A stretch of DNA of 64,000 bases from Bacillus ectoiniformans (GTDB lineage: Bacteria > Bacillota > Bacilli > Bacillales > Domibacillaceae): assembly GCF_016908875.1 (NCBI RefSeq), contig NZ_JAFBES010000011.1:1-64000 (forward strand). Reading direction: 5' to 3'. The notes below the pieces were generated by a model. The model was not told the DNA's origin. It was given only the letters and a program-made list of their open reading frames with translations, and searched no databases. Positions 18,606 to 27,384 of this stretch are shown here, in pieces. Each line of letters starts with the position of its first letter. The first letter of the stretch is position 1. Made by a program: the position numbers and the translations under genes.

Positions 18606-19846
18606 CATTAGTTGAGCAATTGCGTTCTGTTATGCTCAGCGTGGCTCACAATAAGCTTCGGGTGTTTTTGACTTCACTTGGAATTATCATAGGCACGTTT
18701 ACGATCATTATGGTTGTGGGGATTGGAAATGCCAGTGAAAAGGCAGTTGAAGATCAATATAAACGGTTGTCTGTAGAAAGCATTACTATATCCAAGGCGC
18801 GGGGTGGCGGAGGGAGAGGTGGAAGTTCAAGTGCCAAGTCCCTAACGAAAGATGATGCTCTGTTGATGCCTGATGTATTGACGAACGTTAAAAGTGTCGG
18901 CGTCAGTACAAGAACCACTTCGGAGATTGCCTATGGAACGACAGCTGAGACGGTAAATATTCAGGGAATCAATGAAGCATACGCCGATATCACAAATCTT
19001 ACTCCATTCGCTGGAGAACTGTTTACGGATGAAGATGGCATTCTGAGAAACAAGGTTGTAGTGCTGGGCTATAATATGGCTGACCTTTTATTCGAAGGAC
19101 AAATAGAATCAGCAGTAGGTCAGACGGTTCTCCTTAAAGGAACATCTTATACGATCGCAGGCGTGCTCGATCGAATTGGGGGTTCAGGAGGGATCAGCGG
19201 CGGCGGAGGAATGACCAATTCTGCTTCTGCTGATGACATGGTATTTATCCCATATGATGTAGCAATTAAATATACATCAGGAAGCAGCAGAGGAGGCGGA
19301 GGTGCAGCAGTCACCTTCATTGCACAGGCGAATAACATTGACAGTGTTCAGCCAGCAATAGATGAAATCAAGCAATATATTGGTGAAATCACGGGTGACT
19401 CTGAATCCTATAGTGTTGTAGACGCAGGGAGCACACTCGCATCGGCTCAGGAAACGTCAAAAACCATGTCTGCTCTGCTCATTGCAGTGGCCGCTATCGT
19501 CATGATTGTAAGCGGGATTGGAATTATGAACGTGCTTATGGTAGCCGTTAAAGAGCGTACGCGCGAAATAGGCATTCTTAAAAGCATTGGCGCAGCAAGA
19601 AAGGTTATTTTAATGGAGTTTTTGCTTGAAGCTACATTTATTAGTCTTTGCGGGGGACTGATAGGGGTCGTAATAAGCCTATTTGCCCCGTGGATGCTAT
19701 CGTTTACTGACATTAAATACGTGGCTTCAGTTGAAGGTGTGATCATTGGTCTAGGGTTTTCTATTATAACGGGAATGTTCTTTGGCTATTATCCTGCCGC
19801 TAAAGCTTCCAAATTAAAGCCAATTGAAGCATTAAACTACGATTAA
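18602..19846 (+). CDS. MacB-like ABC transporter permease
   Basis: The 414-residue protein has an N-terminal helix (about 15-40), a large extracytoplasmic MacB-type domain, and three C-terminal helices with the FtsX domain (IGIMNVLMVAVKERTREIGILKSIGA). Gly/Ser-rich stretches occur near residues 65-75 and 195-225. No ATPase domain is fused to it; the ATPase is encoded two genes downstream, so this is the split form typical of Firmicutes. Confidence 0.92.
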   Translation: MTLVEQLRSVMLSVAHNKLRVFLTSLGIIIGTFTIIMVVGIGNASEKAVEDQYKRLSVESITISKARGGGGRGGSSSAKSLTKDDALLMPDVLTNVKSVGVSTRTTSEIAYGTTAETVNIQGINEAYADITNLTPFAGELFTDEDGILRNKVVVLGYNMADLLFEGQIESAVGQTVLLKGTSYTIAGVLDRIGGSGGISGGGGMTNSASADDMVFIPYDVAIKYTSGSSRGGGGAAVTFIAQANNIDSVQPAIDEIKQYIGEITGDSESYSVVDAGSTLASAQETSKTMSALLIAVAAIVMIVSGIGIMNVLMVAVKERTREIGILKSIGAARKVILMEFLLEATFISLCGGLIGVVISLFAPWMLSFTDIKYVASVEGVIIGLGFSIITGMFFGYYPAAKASKLKPIEALNYD

Positions 19847-19860
19847 TAGGAGTGGTCATC

Positions 19861-20409
19861 TTGCAAACAACATTTATCCGATCATTTTTAATACTTTTGC
19901 TTACTTTTACCATGTCAGCTTGTCAAAGTTCAGAAGAAGAAAGTGCGTCCTCTTCTCCAAAAGAGAAAAAGGGCAATCCTTCTCTCACTCAAACTAGCAC
20001 GGATGAAATAGGTTTATATGGTGAAGTATCCGAAATAATCGGCAATGAAGTGACATTGAGATTAATAGAAAAGCCTGAAAAACCTGAAAGAAATGGAGAG
20101 AACAGTGCAAATAATGATGGTCGTAAAAGCGGTGCCGGGAGTCGTACTGGTGATGGCAGCAGTGGCGGCGTCATGAGAGAAAGAAAATATACAGGTGAAG
20201 AGGTAACCTTTATTATTCCAGTAGGTGCTCCGCTAGTAACTGTTATACGCGGGGAGGACGGCAGGGAAGAAAATGAAATCAGCTTAAATGAAGTGACATC
20301 GGGCAGCGTTCTATCTGTCTATTACCAGAAAGACAGCAAGACAATTGAAAAGATCAAAGTTCAAAAACCAAGGACAGGAGGCGGGCAAGGTGGCAGAGGC
20401 GCTAATTAG
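19861..20409 (+). CDS. Lipoprotein of the export operon, function unknown
   Basis: This 182-residue protein has a lipobox (FTMSACQSS), a charged Ser/Glu/Lys linker, a short beta-rich core (GLYGEVSEIIGNEVTLRL) interrupted by a Gly/Asn/Ser/Arg-rich insert, and a tail [12 protein letters not shown]. The TTG at 19861 has TAGGAG 8 bases upstream and is preferred over the GTG at 19852. Its 3' end overlaps the ATPase gene by 20 bases. It may aid the transporter outside the cell, but no family is recognised. Confidence 0.75.
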   Translation: MQTTFIRSFLILLLTFTMSACQSSEEESASSSPKEKKGNPSLTQTSTDEIGLYGEVSEIIGNEVTLRLIEKPEKPERNGENSANNDGRKSGAGSRTGDGSSGGVMRERKYTGEEVTFIIPVGAPLVTVIRGEDGREENEISLNEVTSGSVLSVYYQKDSKTIEKIKVQKPRTGGGQGGRGAN

Positions 20410-21067
20410 AATGAAGGATGTTTACAAGTCCTATGGCAGAGGAGAAAATAAAGTGAATGTCCTGAAGGGTGTTTCTATTTCGGTTGATGCGGGGGAGTTT
20501 GTTGCCATTCTCGGTCCATCCGGATCCGGAAAAACCACACTAATGAATCTTATTGGACTCATTGATTCCATGGATAGCGGGCACTATTTTTTAGATGAAC
20601 TCGATATCCAAAAACAAACTGAAAAAAGCTATGCATCTATAAGAAATGAGAAAATTGGTTTCGTCTTTCAAAAATTCAACCTTATTTCTAAATATACTGC
20701 CTTGTACAATGTGGCTCTCCCGCTTTTGCTAAGAGGAGAAAGTTTTAAGAACGCTAGAGAGAAAGCAGCAAAGACGCTTGCAAGGGTAGGACTTGAAGAC
20801 AGAATCAATCATCGCCCCAATCAGCTTTCAGGGGGACAACAGCAGCGGGTGGCGATCGCCCGTGCCCTCGTCGGAGACTGTCCTTTAATTCTTGCAGACG
20901 AACCAACAGGAGCCCTTGACCAAAAAACTGGCGCGGAAGTCCTTTCTTTTTTTCAGGAGCTAAATAATGAGGGGAAAACCATTGTCATGATTACTCATGA
21001 TGAAAATATTGCAGCAAAAGCCAATAGAATGATCAGAGTAGAGGATGGACTAATCTATGAGAAATAA
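20390..21067 (+). CDS. ABC transporter ATP-binding protein (MacB/LolD type)
   Basis: The 225-residue ATPase has Walker [11 protein letters not shown]-loop FVFQKFNLI, signature [15 protein letters not shown] and Walker [13 protein letters not shown], then the switch His in MITHDE. The GTG at 20390 has AGGAGG 8 bases upstream and is better than the upstream ATG at 20345, which lies inside the lipoprotein gene. It energises the split MacB-like permease. Confidence 0.93.
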   Translation: MAEALIRMKDVYKSYGRGENKVNVLKGVSISVDAGEFVAILGPSGSGKTTLMNLIGLIDSMDSGHYFLDELDIQKQTEKSYASIRNEKIGFVFQKFNLISKYTALYNVALPLLLRGESFKNAREKAAKTLARVGLEDRINHRPNQLSGGQQQRVAIARALVGDCPLILADEPTGALDQKTGAEVLSFFQELNNEGKTIVMITHDENIAAKANRMIRVEDGLIYEK

Positions 21068-21211
21068 TAGGTGAGTGATGAAAGTACCATTATAGTAGCT
21101 CTAATTAAAAACATTTTGAGTAATTAATCTTTGGATGCATGCTTAATAGCAAAAAATGATGTAAAACTGTATAATAAAATGGAGAGCAATTTAGGGGATG
21201 GGTTGTATTAA

Positions 21212-21385
21212 ATGAAGATCTTAAAAATGGATTCTAAAGAATTTAAAAGAGTGCTCCACAATCTGCATTTAGAAAGTTTGAGTCTCTCTCCTGCAATGCA
21301 GCAAAAGGTACTTGATCTTGTGAACTCCAAAGCCTCTATCAGCCCTATGCTTATAAAGGATTTACTAATGCATGGGAAAGTATAA
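21212..21385 (+). CDS. Small hypothetical protein (57 residues)
   Basis: A short ORF starts at ATG 21212 and encodes a mostly helical, soluble protein containing LHLESLSLSPAMQQ and ending KDLLMHGKV. The sequence looks protein-like (balanced amphipathic helices), but the ribosome binding site (AGGGGATGGG) is far from the ATG. A strong terminator follows at 21455. No function can be given. Confidence 0.5.
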   Translation: MKILKMDSKEFKRVLHNLHLESLSLSPAMQQKVLDLVNSKASISPMLIKDLLMHGKV

Positions 21386-21454
21386 CGAAAAAGATCTTAG
21401 AAATATATTTTAGCATTTACAGCCTTTTAAAAAAAGATTAATTATATTAGTGAA

Positions 21455-21492
21455 AAAGCATCAAGCAACTCTTAAGCTGCTTGATGCTTTTT
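21455..21492 (+). terminator. Terminator after the 57-residue ORF
   Basis: AAAGCATCAAGCA pairs with TGCTTGATGCTTT and is followed by a T-run. Confidence 0.85.
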
Positions 21493-21611
21493 TATTTATA
21501 TGTCTCTAATCTGTCGGTACTTGGAATAAAAAAGAGCGGTGACGATGGAAGATATAAGTTTCACGTTTAGGATAAACACGATCTTGTTGACTTCCACCTC
21601 AATACGTGATA

Positions 21612-21627
21612 ATTTGTATATGCAAAT
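21612..21627 (+). promoter_or_regulatory. MarR-type operator, copy 1
   Basis: ATTTGTATATGCAAAT is a near-perfect palindrome 19 bases before the marR-like gene. It is the reverse complement of copies 2 and 3. Confidence 0.75.
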
Positions 21628-21646
21628 GAATTAAAGGACTGATGAT

Positions 21647-22084
21647 ATGAATAATGAAGAAGAACAAATATTAACCCATTGTCTTTATTTTACAGCCAGC
21701 CGGTTTGCCCGTAATATCACAAAGTTGGCTGAGCAGACATTTAATGCTGGTGATATTGCCCCTTCTTATCTTTACATGATCATGATTGTAAAGTTTCATC
21801 CTGGAATTACACAGAAAGAATTATGTCACAAGCTATCGATTGCGCCTTCTACAAGTACCAGATTTATTGATAAGCTTGAAAAATTAAAACTAGTGACTAG
21901 AAAAGCGGATGGAAAGCAGACACTTATTTCTTTAACAGAAGAAGGAGAAGAAGTCTATCATCAATTTCGTGTATCTTTAAAAGAATTATACTCGAATTAT
22001 TCTAAAGTGCTGGGAAGCGAATTCAGCAGTGACTTAAGTAAAATGCTTCACGAAGCCAGCAATAAGCTAGAAAGAGAATCGTAA
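21647..22084 (+). CDS. MarR-family transcriptional regulator
   Basis: The 145-residue protein has a winged helix (ITQKELCHKLSIAPSTSTRFIDKLEKLKLVTRKADGKQTLISLTEEG) typical of MarR. It is likely to repress itself and the two oxidoreductase genes that follow, because the same 16-bp palindrome precedes all three. A cysteine (about residue 8) and another in the DNA-binding region (LCHK) could serve redox sensing, though this is inference. Confidence 0.9.
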   Translation: MNNEEEQILTHCLYFTASRFARNITKLAEQTFNAGDIAPSYLYMIMIVKFHPGITQKELCHKLSIAPSTSTRFIDKLEKLKLVTRKADGKQTLISLTEEGEEVYHQFRVSLKELYSNYSKVLGSEFSSDLSKMLHEASNKLERES

Positions 22085-22099
22085 TTTTTTTACACCTTC

Positions 22100-22115
22100 A
22101 TTTGCATATACAAAT
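22100..22115 (+). promoter_or_regulatory. MarR-type operator, copy 2
   Basis: ATTTGCATATACAAAT lies between marR and the SDR gene, 19 bases before the SDR start. Confidence 0.75.
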
Positions 22116-22134
22116 ATAGAGGAGGTTTTTTATA

Positions 22135-22776
22135 ATGTCAGAAAAAATAGTACTAATTGTTGGTGCGGGTCCAGGAATTAGCTTACATACAGCAAGAAAA
22201 TTTGGAAAAGAAGGCTTTAAAGTAGCGATGATTTCTCGCAGTAAAGAGTCCTTGGCGAAATATGAAAATGAACTGCAAAACGAAGGGATCGAAGCGAAAG
22301 GATTTCCAGGGGATGTCTCTTCAGAAGAATCATTAACAACAGCTATTGATCAGGTGATCAAAACTTACGGAAAAATTGATGTCCTATTATATAATGCAGC
22401 TTCAGGAAAACCGGGAAAACCAACCATGCTAAGCGCAGATCAATTAGTGGAAGACTTTAAAATCAGCGTAGCTGGAGCTTTAACTAGCGTAAAATCAGTG
22501 GTTTCTCACATGGAAAACGGGGCCATTTTGTTAACAGGCGGCGGATTAGCGCTTACTCCATATGCAGACTATTCTTCATTAGCCATTGGAAAAGCAGGTA
22601 TTCGTAACATAGCCTATAGCTTGAATCAAGAGCTAAGTGAACGAGGCATTTATGTTGGAACTTTAACGATTAAAGGCTTTGTGGAAGAAGGCACTTATTT
22701 TTCCCCGGAAAATATTGCAGAAACTTTCTATCACATGTATGAAAACCGAAAAGACGCAGAAGTTATTTTTGAATAG
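22135..22776 (+). CDS. Short-chain dehydrogenase/reductase-like protein, atypical active site
   Basis: The 213-residue Rossmann protein has GAGPGISLHTARKFGKEG at the N-terminus and NAASGKPGKPT in the middle. At the usual YxxxK site it reads LAIGK, so the catalytic Tyr is replaced by Leu although the Lys is kept; the nearest Tyr is three residues further upstream. It may bind NAD(P)H with altered catalysis. AGAGGAGG precedes the start. It lies in the MarR regulon with the quinone-reductase-like gene. Confidence 0.85.
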   Translation: MSEKIVLIVGAGPGISLHTARKFGKEGFKVAMISRSKESLAKYENELQNEGIEAKGFPGDVSSEESLTTAIDQVIKTYGKIDVLLYNAASGKPGKPTMLSADQLVEDFKISVAGALTSVKSVVSHMENGAILLTGGGLALTPYADYSSLAIGKAGIRNIAYSLNQELSERGIYVGTLTIKGFVEEGTYFSPENIAETFYHMYENRKDAEVIFE

Positions 22777-22798
22777 GAGTAAAAATTTTTAAACTTAA

Positions 22799-22814
22799 AT
22801 TTGCATATACAAAT
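22799..22814 (+). promoter_or_regulatory. MarR-type operator, copy 3
   Basis: ATTTGCATATACAAAT, identical to copy 2, lies 14 bases before the next gene, indicating an independent regulated promoter. Confidence 0.75.
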
Positions 22815-22828
22815 GTATAAGGAGCGAA

Positions 22829-23356
22829 ATGATGAAAACATTAGTTATTATTGCACACCCAAATTTAACAACTTCAGTCATTAACAAGGCGTGGAAGGAG
22901 CGATTAATCCTAGAGGATGGAATCACTGTACATGATTTATATGAGAAATATCCCGATGGAGCCAATGATGTGGCCTATGAACAGCAATTGCTTTTGGATC
23001 ACGACCGGATTGTGTTTCAGTTTCCATTTTACTGGTACTCAAGTCCAGCCTTGTTAAAGGAGTGGCAGGACACAGTTCTTACTTATGGATGGGCTTACGG
23101 ATCGGAAGGAACAAAATTGCACGGCAAAGAATTTATGCTGGCTATTTCAACGGGCGGACCCGCGGAAGCTTACCAAGCTGGCGGATACAATCAATACAGC
23201 ATGAGTGAATTAACGAAACCATTTCAAGCAACAGCTAACTTAACCGGAATGCGGTTCTTACCCGCTTTTACGAAGCAGGGTGTACGATTCTTAACGGATG
23301 AACAAGTCCATGAAAGTGCCGAAGAGTTGGTACGTCATCTGAAACAAACTTATTAA
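22829..23356 (+). CDS. Flavodoxin-fold NAD(P)H oxidoreductase (KefF/YwrO-like)
   Basis: The 175-residue protein has VIIAHPN at the N-terminus, FQFPFYWYSSPALLKEWQD and TYGWAYG, the hallmarks of the NQO/KefF family of FMN-dependent quinone reductases. A close paralogue is encoded at 50404-50949. Either of two adjacent ATGs (22829, 22832) can start after AAGGAGCG. Control by the MarR-like protein suggests a role in quinone or electrophile stress. Confidence 0.9.
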   Translation: MMKTLVIIAHPNLTTSVINKAWKERLILEDGITVHDLYEKYPDGANDVAYEQQLLLDHDRIVFQFPFYWYSSPALLKEWQDTVLTYGWAYGSEGTKLHGKEFMLAISTGGPAEAYQAGGYNQYSMSELTKPFQATANLTGMRFLPAFTKQGVRFLTDEQVHESAEELVRHLKQTY

Positions 23357-23399
23357 GCGGTTAAATAAGATACCCTAAGATTAGATGAAGATAATGAAT

Positions 23400-23430
23400 A
23401 AGCCAGAGATATCGTCCTCTCTGGCTTGTT
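23400..23430. terminator. Bidirectional terminator
   Basis: AAGCCAGAGA and TCTCTGGCTT form a stem between convergent genes. Confidence 0.7.
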
Positions 23431-23439
23431 TAACATATT

Positions 23440-24087
23440 CTATTTAAACGCCTCAAGCGGCACATCTAACAACGGATACTTCGCCCAATTGGTATCTTCA
23501 TAATGCCACCATTCACTATTAATCGTTTTGAAGCCATGCTTTTTCATGACATGCGTGAGGTAATTTAAGTTGATTCTGGCCCGTTGATTCATTGTCTTGC
23601 TGTTTCTGGATGCAGCGGGTGTAAAGTGATCGAAACCGGTTGGCATGATGACTTCCTTTCGGTTTTGATCAACGAGCGTAATGTCTACAGCTGCTCCGCG
23701 GTTATGCTTAGATCCTTTGTTTGGGTCTGCTACATATCGCTTGTCAGGTGAGGCATTCCATAGCACTCTTTGAGCAGAAAACGGACGGTAGCCATCCCAA
23801 ATTTTGACACGGTAGCCTCTTTTCTTCACCTCTTGATTGACTTTTGCTAATTTGTAGGCAGTTTCTTTTCGCAGGAGAGGAATGGCGGCAGGATAGATTT
23901 TTTTCTTAGTGAAATTATTCGTTGTTGCATACCGCAAATCAATAACGATCCATGGGTCTACTTTGCGAATATCGACTAAATGACTTTTGGAGGGGTCTTT
24001 TTGATAGGCAAAAGCTTGATGGGTATTCATAGAGAAAAATATGATCAACATACATAGACTGACTGATATAGAGACAAGAATTTTCAT
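23440..24087 (-). CDS. Secreted D-Ala-D-Ala dipeptidase (peptidase M15, VanX-like)
   Basis: The 215-residue protein has a signal peptide (ending HQAFA) and the M15 zinc motifs SKHNRGAAVD and EWWHYED, with DGYRPFSAQ before them. VanX/DdpX enzymes cleave D-Ala-D-Ala dipeptides. Here a secreted enzyme suggests wall turnover rather than vancomycin resistance; no other van genes are near. ATG 24087 has AAGGAGG 11 bases upstream; the earlier TTG overlaps the binding site itself. Confidence 0.87.
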   Translation of the reverse strand: MKILVSISVSLCMLIIFFSMNTHQAFAYQKDPSKSHLVDIRKVDPWIVIDLRYATTNNFTKKKIYPAAIPLLRKETAYKLAKVNQEVKKRGYRVKIWDGYRPFSAQRVLWNASPDKRYVADPNKGSKHNRGAAVDITLVDQNRKEVIMPTGFDHFTPAASRNSKTMNQRARINLNYLTHVMKKHGFKTINSEWWHYEDTNWAKYPLLDVPLEAFK

Positions 24088-24296
24088 AGAGAATTTCCTC
24101 CTTTTCAAAAATATTCTGTCTTTTCATTATGTAAAATGTTGAATTGAAAGTAAAGGAAAATGCATGAAAGATATGAACAAAAAGGGAACAAATGTGCGTA
24201 TTTTGTGTTATAATTAAGAGACAATAAAAGGTTTCTCAAGGGTGGTCGGCGCTTTGTACTCCTCTACATTTGAAAAGAGGAGGGAGGTGCTGCCGT

Positions 24297-24377
24297 ATGA
24301 CAGTCTATGAAGCTCTTACATTAATGATCTCGTTTGCGGGATTGGTTGTGTTCATTCTGTCCATAAAAAAAGACTAA
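24297..24377 (+). CDS. Holin-like small toxin, type I toxin-antitoxin style
   Basis: The 26-residue protein starts MTVYEALTLMISFAG and is one hydrophobic helix with a lysine tail (SIKKD). This is the signature of the putative holin-like toxins (Hol_Tox) of Firmicute type I TA loci. GGAGGTG precedes the ATG, and TATAAT lies at 24209-24214. A terminator follows at 24376 and a second, convergent hairpin at 24458 may belong to the antisense antitoxin RNA. Confidence 0.78.
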   Translation: MTVYEALTLMISFAGLVVFILSIKKD

Positions 24378-24412
24378 AACCGCCCTTGAGTTTAGCGAGC
24401 TCGGGCGGTTTT
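24376..24412 (+). terminator. Terminator of the small toxin mRNA
   Basis: AAAACCGCCC pairs with GGGCGGTTTT with a short loop. Confidence 0.8.
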
Positions 24413-24457
24413 AATCTGTCTGTGCGCTGATCCCTTAGAGGGAACCTGCTATTGTCT

Positions 24458-24495
24458 GCCGTTTCGATGTCTCCAGCATCGAAATGGCTTTTTTA
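24458..24495. ncRNA. Hairpin of a possible antisense antitoxin RNA
   Basis: GCCGTTTCGATG and CATCGAAATGGC form a stem followed by TTTTTT, downstream of the toxin terminator. In known Hol_Tox loci the antitoxin RNA converges on the toxin mRNA and overlaps its 3' end. No promoter could be assigned with confidence. Confidence 0.35.
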
Positions 24496-24667
24496 TTCTT
24501 ATGCTTATTTTACTACATTATACTGAAGAGAGAAAGTGTTGACTACTAGATAACTGCTAACGGGAAGAAATTTTGATCATTCTAGTCGAAACCAGACTGA
24601 ATCATTGTTTCTTTTTGTCCTGTTAGGTACACTAGGAAAGGTGCAAAAGAAAGAGGAGTCGTTTGTA

Positions 24668-25684
24668 ATGGAAAATATGATAGAAGTAAAAGATTTACGC
24701 AAAGAATTTAAGTCTCATTCAAGCCGAAGCGGGCTGATGGGCGCTTTTCGGGATTTATTAACCCGGAATTATCAAATCATTCCGGCGGTGAACGATATTT
24801 CTTTTAATGTAAAAAAAGGAGAAATGGTCGGTTACATTGGAGAAAATGGTGCGGGGAAATCAACTAGCATAAAAATGCTGACAGGGATTCTTACGCCTAC
24901 ATCCGGAATTGTCAGGGTCAACGGGATGAACCCTCATAAAGAAAGGGAAGCGTTTGTCCGCTCCATTGGCGTCGTGTTTGGCCAAAGGTCGCAGCTCTGG
25001 TGGGACATAGCTGTACAGGAGTCATTCCGGCTGTTGAAAAAAGTGTACAATGTACCAGATCATGTGTACAACGAGCATATGAACCATGTCATTGAGTCAT
25101 TGGATATTGGGCCATTATTAGACAAGCCTGTTCGTAAGCTGTCTTTAGGACAAAGGATGAGATGTGAACTGGCGGCCGCTCTGTTACACAATCCGTCTAT
25201 GCTGTTTTTAGATGAGCCAACGATCGGATTAGATGTGCTAGTAAAGCTGAAAATCCGAAACTTTCTTAAAGAAATGAACGAGAAATATCAGACGACGGTT
25301 TTGCTGACGACGCATGATTTATCTGATATTGAAGCGTTGTGTGAGCGGGTCGTGATGCTTGATGAAGGAAAAATCATTTATGACGGGAAACTGTCCAAGC
25401 TAAGGTCCAATTGGGGAGAAGGAAAACAGATCGAATTTCAGTTTGCTGAGATGGATGTGACAAAGGACAAGCTGAATTCATTGGTTCAAGGGGTAGAAGC
25501 GGTTTGGTCCCCAGGAGATCGTAAAAACGTCTGGGTAGCCAATGTATTAAACAGTGAAGAAGTGATTTCCGAGGTGATCGGCCGAGTCGTCGCTTCATAT
25601 AAAATCACCGACTTAAAAGTTCATGAAATTTCCATTGAAGATATCATCCGAAATATTTATGAAGAAGGCGTTATCCATGGGTAA
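24668..25684 (+). CDS. ABC exporter ATP-binding protein
   Basis: The 338-residue ATPase has Walker A GENGAGKSTS, signature LSLGQRMRCELAAALL and Walker B MLFLDEPTIGLD, plus a C-terminal regulatory domain of about 100 residues. It belongs to the group that works with DUF990-type ABC-2 permeases. ATG 24668 has AGAGGAG 8 bases upstream; the in-frame start at 24605 lacks one. It overlaps the first permease by 8 bases. Confidence 0.92.
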   Translation: MENMIEVKDLRKEFKSHSSRSGLMGAFRDLLTRNYQIIPAVNDISFNVKKGEMVGYIGENGAGKSTSIKMLTGILTPTSGIVRVNGMNPHKEREAFVRSIGVVFGQRSQLWWDIAVQESFRLLKKVYNVPDHVYNEHMNHVIESLDIGPLLDKPVRKLSLGQRMRCELAAALLHNPSMLFLDEPTIGLDVLVKLKIRNFLKEMNEKYQTTVLLTTHDLSDIEALCERVVMLDEGKIIYDGKLSKLRSNWGEGKQIEFQFAEMDVTKDKLNSLVQGVEAVWSPGDRKNVWVANVLNSEEVISEVIGRVVASYKITDLKVHEISIEDIIRNIYEEGVIHG

Positions 25685-26468
25685 GTATATTGAAATGATT
25701 CGCATTCGTTTTTTGATGATGCTTGCCTACCGGACGAATTACTATAGCGGCATTCTTATTTACAGCATCAATATCGGAGCCTATTACTTTTTGTGGAATG
25801 CGATATATGGAGACAAACAATATATTGAAGGCATGACCGTTCTTCAGATGACGTCTTATGTGGCGATTGCATGGATGGCACGAGCATTTTATTTTAATAA
25901 TATCGACAGAGAAATTGCTCAAGAAATTAAAGAGGGCAAGGTTGCTGTTGAATTTATTCGTCCTTATAATTATTTGATGATGAAAACGATGCAAGGATTA
26001 GGAGAAGGTATTTTCCGGTTAAGTTTCTTTTCCATTCCAGGCATGGTCATTGTCGCTCTGATCTTTAACATTACGTTTTCTGCTGATGTGAATGTTTGGG
26101 CCATGTTTGCCGTTTCGCTAATGTTCAGTTTCTTCATTAATATACAAATTAACTTGCTGACGGGTATTTTAACCTTTTTCTTTTTTAACAATGCAGGGCT
26201 GATCCGGGCTAAACGAGTGGTCATTGACTTATTCTCAGGACTCTTGCTGCCGATTAGTTTTTATCCTGGTTGGGCGCAGCGGATCATGGAGTTTCTGCCC
26301 TTTCAAGGGATCAGCTATATTCCAAGCATGATCTTCACCGAAAGCTTTACAGGCGCTCAAATAGGGGAAGCGATTCTGTCTCAAATCATCTGGGTACTCG
26401 TCCTGATTATACCTATACAAATTCTATGGCTGATCGCAAGAAAACAGCTAGTTGTGCAGGGGGGATAA
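25677..26468 (+). CDS. ABC-2 family permease (first subunit)
   Basis: The 263-residue protein with six hydrophobic segments has the ABC-2 family (DUF990-like) layout (YIEMIRIRFLMMLAYRTNYYSG at the N-terminus, LLPISFYPGWAQRIMEFLPF in the centre). ATG 25677 overlaps the ATPase stop. It likely forms a heterodimer with the next protein; the cargo is unknown. Confidence 0.87.
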   Translation: MGKYIEMIRIRFLMMLAYRTNYYSGILIYSINIGAYYFLWNAIYGDKQYIEGMTVLQMTSYVAIAWMARAFYFNNIDREIAQEIKEGKVAVEFIRPYNYLMMKTMQGLGEGIFRLSFFSIPGMVIVALIFNITFSADVNVWAMFAVSLMFSFFINIQINLLTGILTFFFFNNAGLIRAKRVVIDLFSGLLLPISFYPGWAQRIMEFLPFQGISYIPSMIFTESFTGAQIGEAILSQIIWVLVLIIPIQILWLIARKQLVVQGG

Positions 26469-26471
26469 CAG

Positions 26472-27257
26472 ATGGCTTACGTATCAATCTTTTTTCAATA
26501 TGTTTCTCAGTATTTAAAGACTCGTTTAACCTACCGAGTCGATTTAGTGATTGAAATTCTATCGGACTTGTTGTTCCAAGCAGTTAATTTAGTATTCATA
26601 TTGGTTGTCTTTAACCACACTGAATTTATAAAAGGCTGGACACAGAACGAAATTATCTTTATTTATGGATTCTTTCTTGTTCCTTATGCGATCTTTGGCG
26701 CTTTCTTTAATATTTGGGATTTCAATGAACGTTATATTGTCAAAGGAGAAATGGACCGGATATTAACACGTCCGATTCACAGTCTTTTTCAAATTATTTT
26801 AGAGCGAATGGAGCTTGAATCGCTGTTTGGAGCCATCACTGGACTTAGCATTATGATCTATGCGGGTCTTAAGCTAGATTTAAGTTTCTCCTGGTATGAC
26901 CCATTTATATTAGTCGCATTAGTACTCGGTGGCGCTTTTGTCTATGCGGCCATTTTCGTTTTAATTGCCAGCATCAGTTTTTGGTCGGACAGCCCGACAA
27001 GCATTATGCCGATGATGTACAATATCGGAAATTACGGCCGGTATCCGGTTGATATTTATAATAAAGTCATCCGTTTTGTACTGACATGGATTTTGCCGTT
27101 TGCCTTTGTTGGCGTCTATCCTGCCGCTTACTTTCTTGGGAGAGAAGAGTGGTATATGTATGCGTTTATGACGCCTGTGATGGGTATAGTGTTTTTCGGA
27201 TTTTCCGTTTTTATGTGGAATATCGGAGTGACTAAATATCGTGGAGCAGGCAACTGA
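26472..27257 (+). CDS. ABC-2 family permease (second subunit)
   Basis: The 261-residue, six-helix protein is homologous in layout to the previous one (N-terminal amphipathic segment, VKGEMDRILTRPIHSL loop). It begins 3 bases after the previous stop with GGGGG upstream. A terminator follows, so the three genes form one operon. Confidence 0.87.
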   Translation: MAYVSIFFQYVSQYLKTRLTYRVDLVIEILSDLLFQAVNLVFILVVFNHTEFIKGWTQNEIIFIYGFFLVPYAIFGAFFNIWDFNERYIVKGEMDRILTRPIHSLFQIILERMELESLFGAITGLSIMIYAGLKLDLSFSWYDPFILVALVLGGAFVYAAIFVLIASISFWSDSPTSIMPMMYNIGNYGRYPVDIYNKVIRFVLTWILPFAFVGVYPAAYFLGREEWYMYAFMTPVMGIVFFGFSVFMWNIGVTKYRGAGN

Positions 27258-27264
27258 TTTTTTT

Positions 27265-27300
27265 GAACTCAGCTAACAGATAGCTGAGTTCTTATTTTTT
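27265..27300 (+). terminator. Terminator of the ABC-2 operon
   Basis: GAACTCAGCTA pairs with TAGCTGAGTTC, followed by TTATTTTTT. Confidence 0.85.
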
Positions 27301-27384
27301 ATAATCAGACGAAAAGACTTCATTCTTTTCTCACATTTATCTTTTAATATGAGGATATATAAATGAGAGGGGAATATAAACAGC

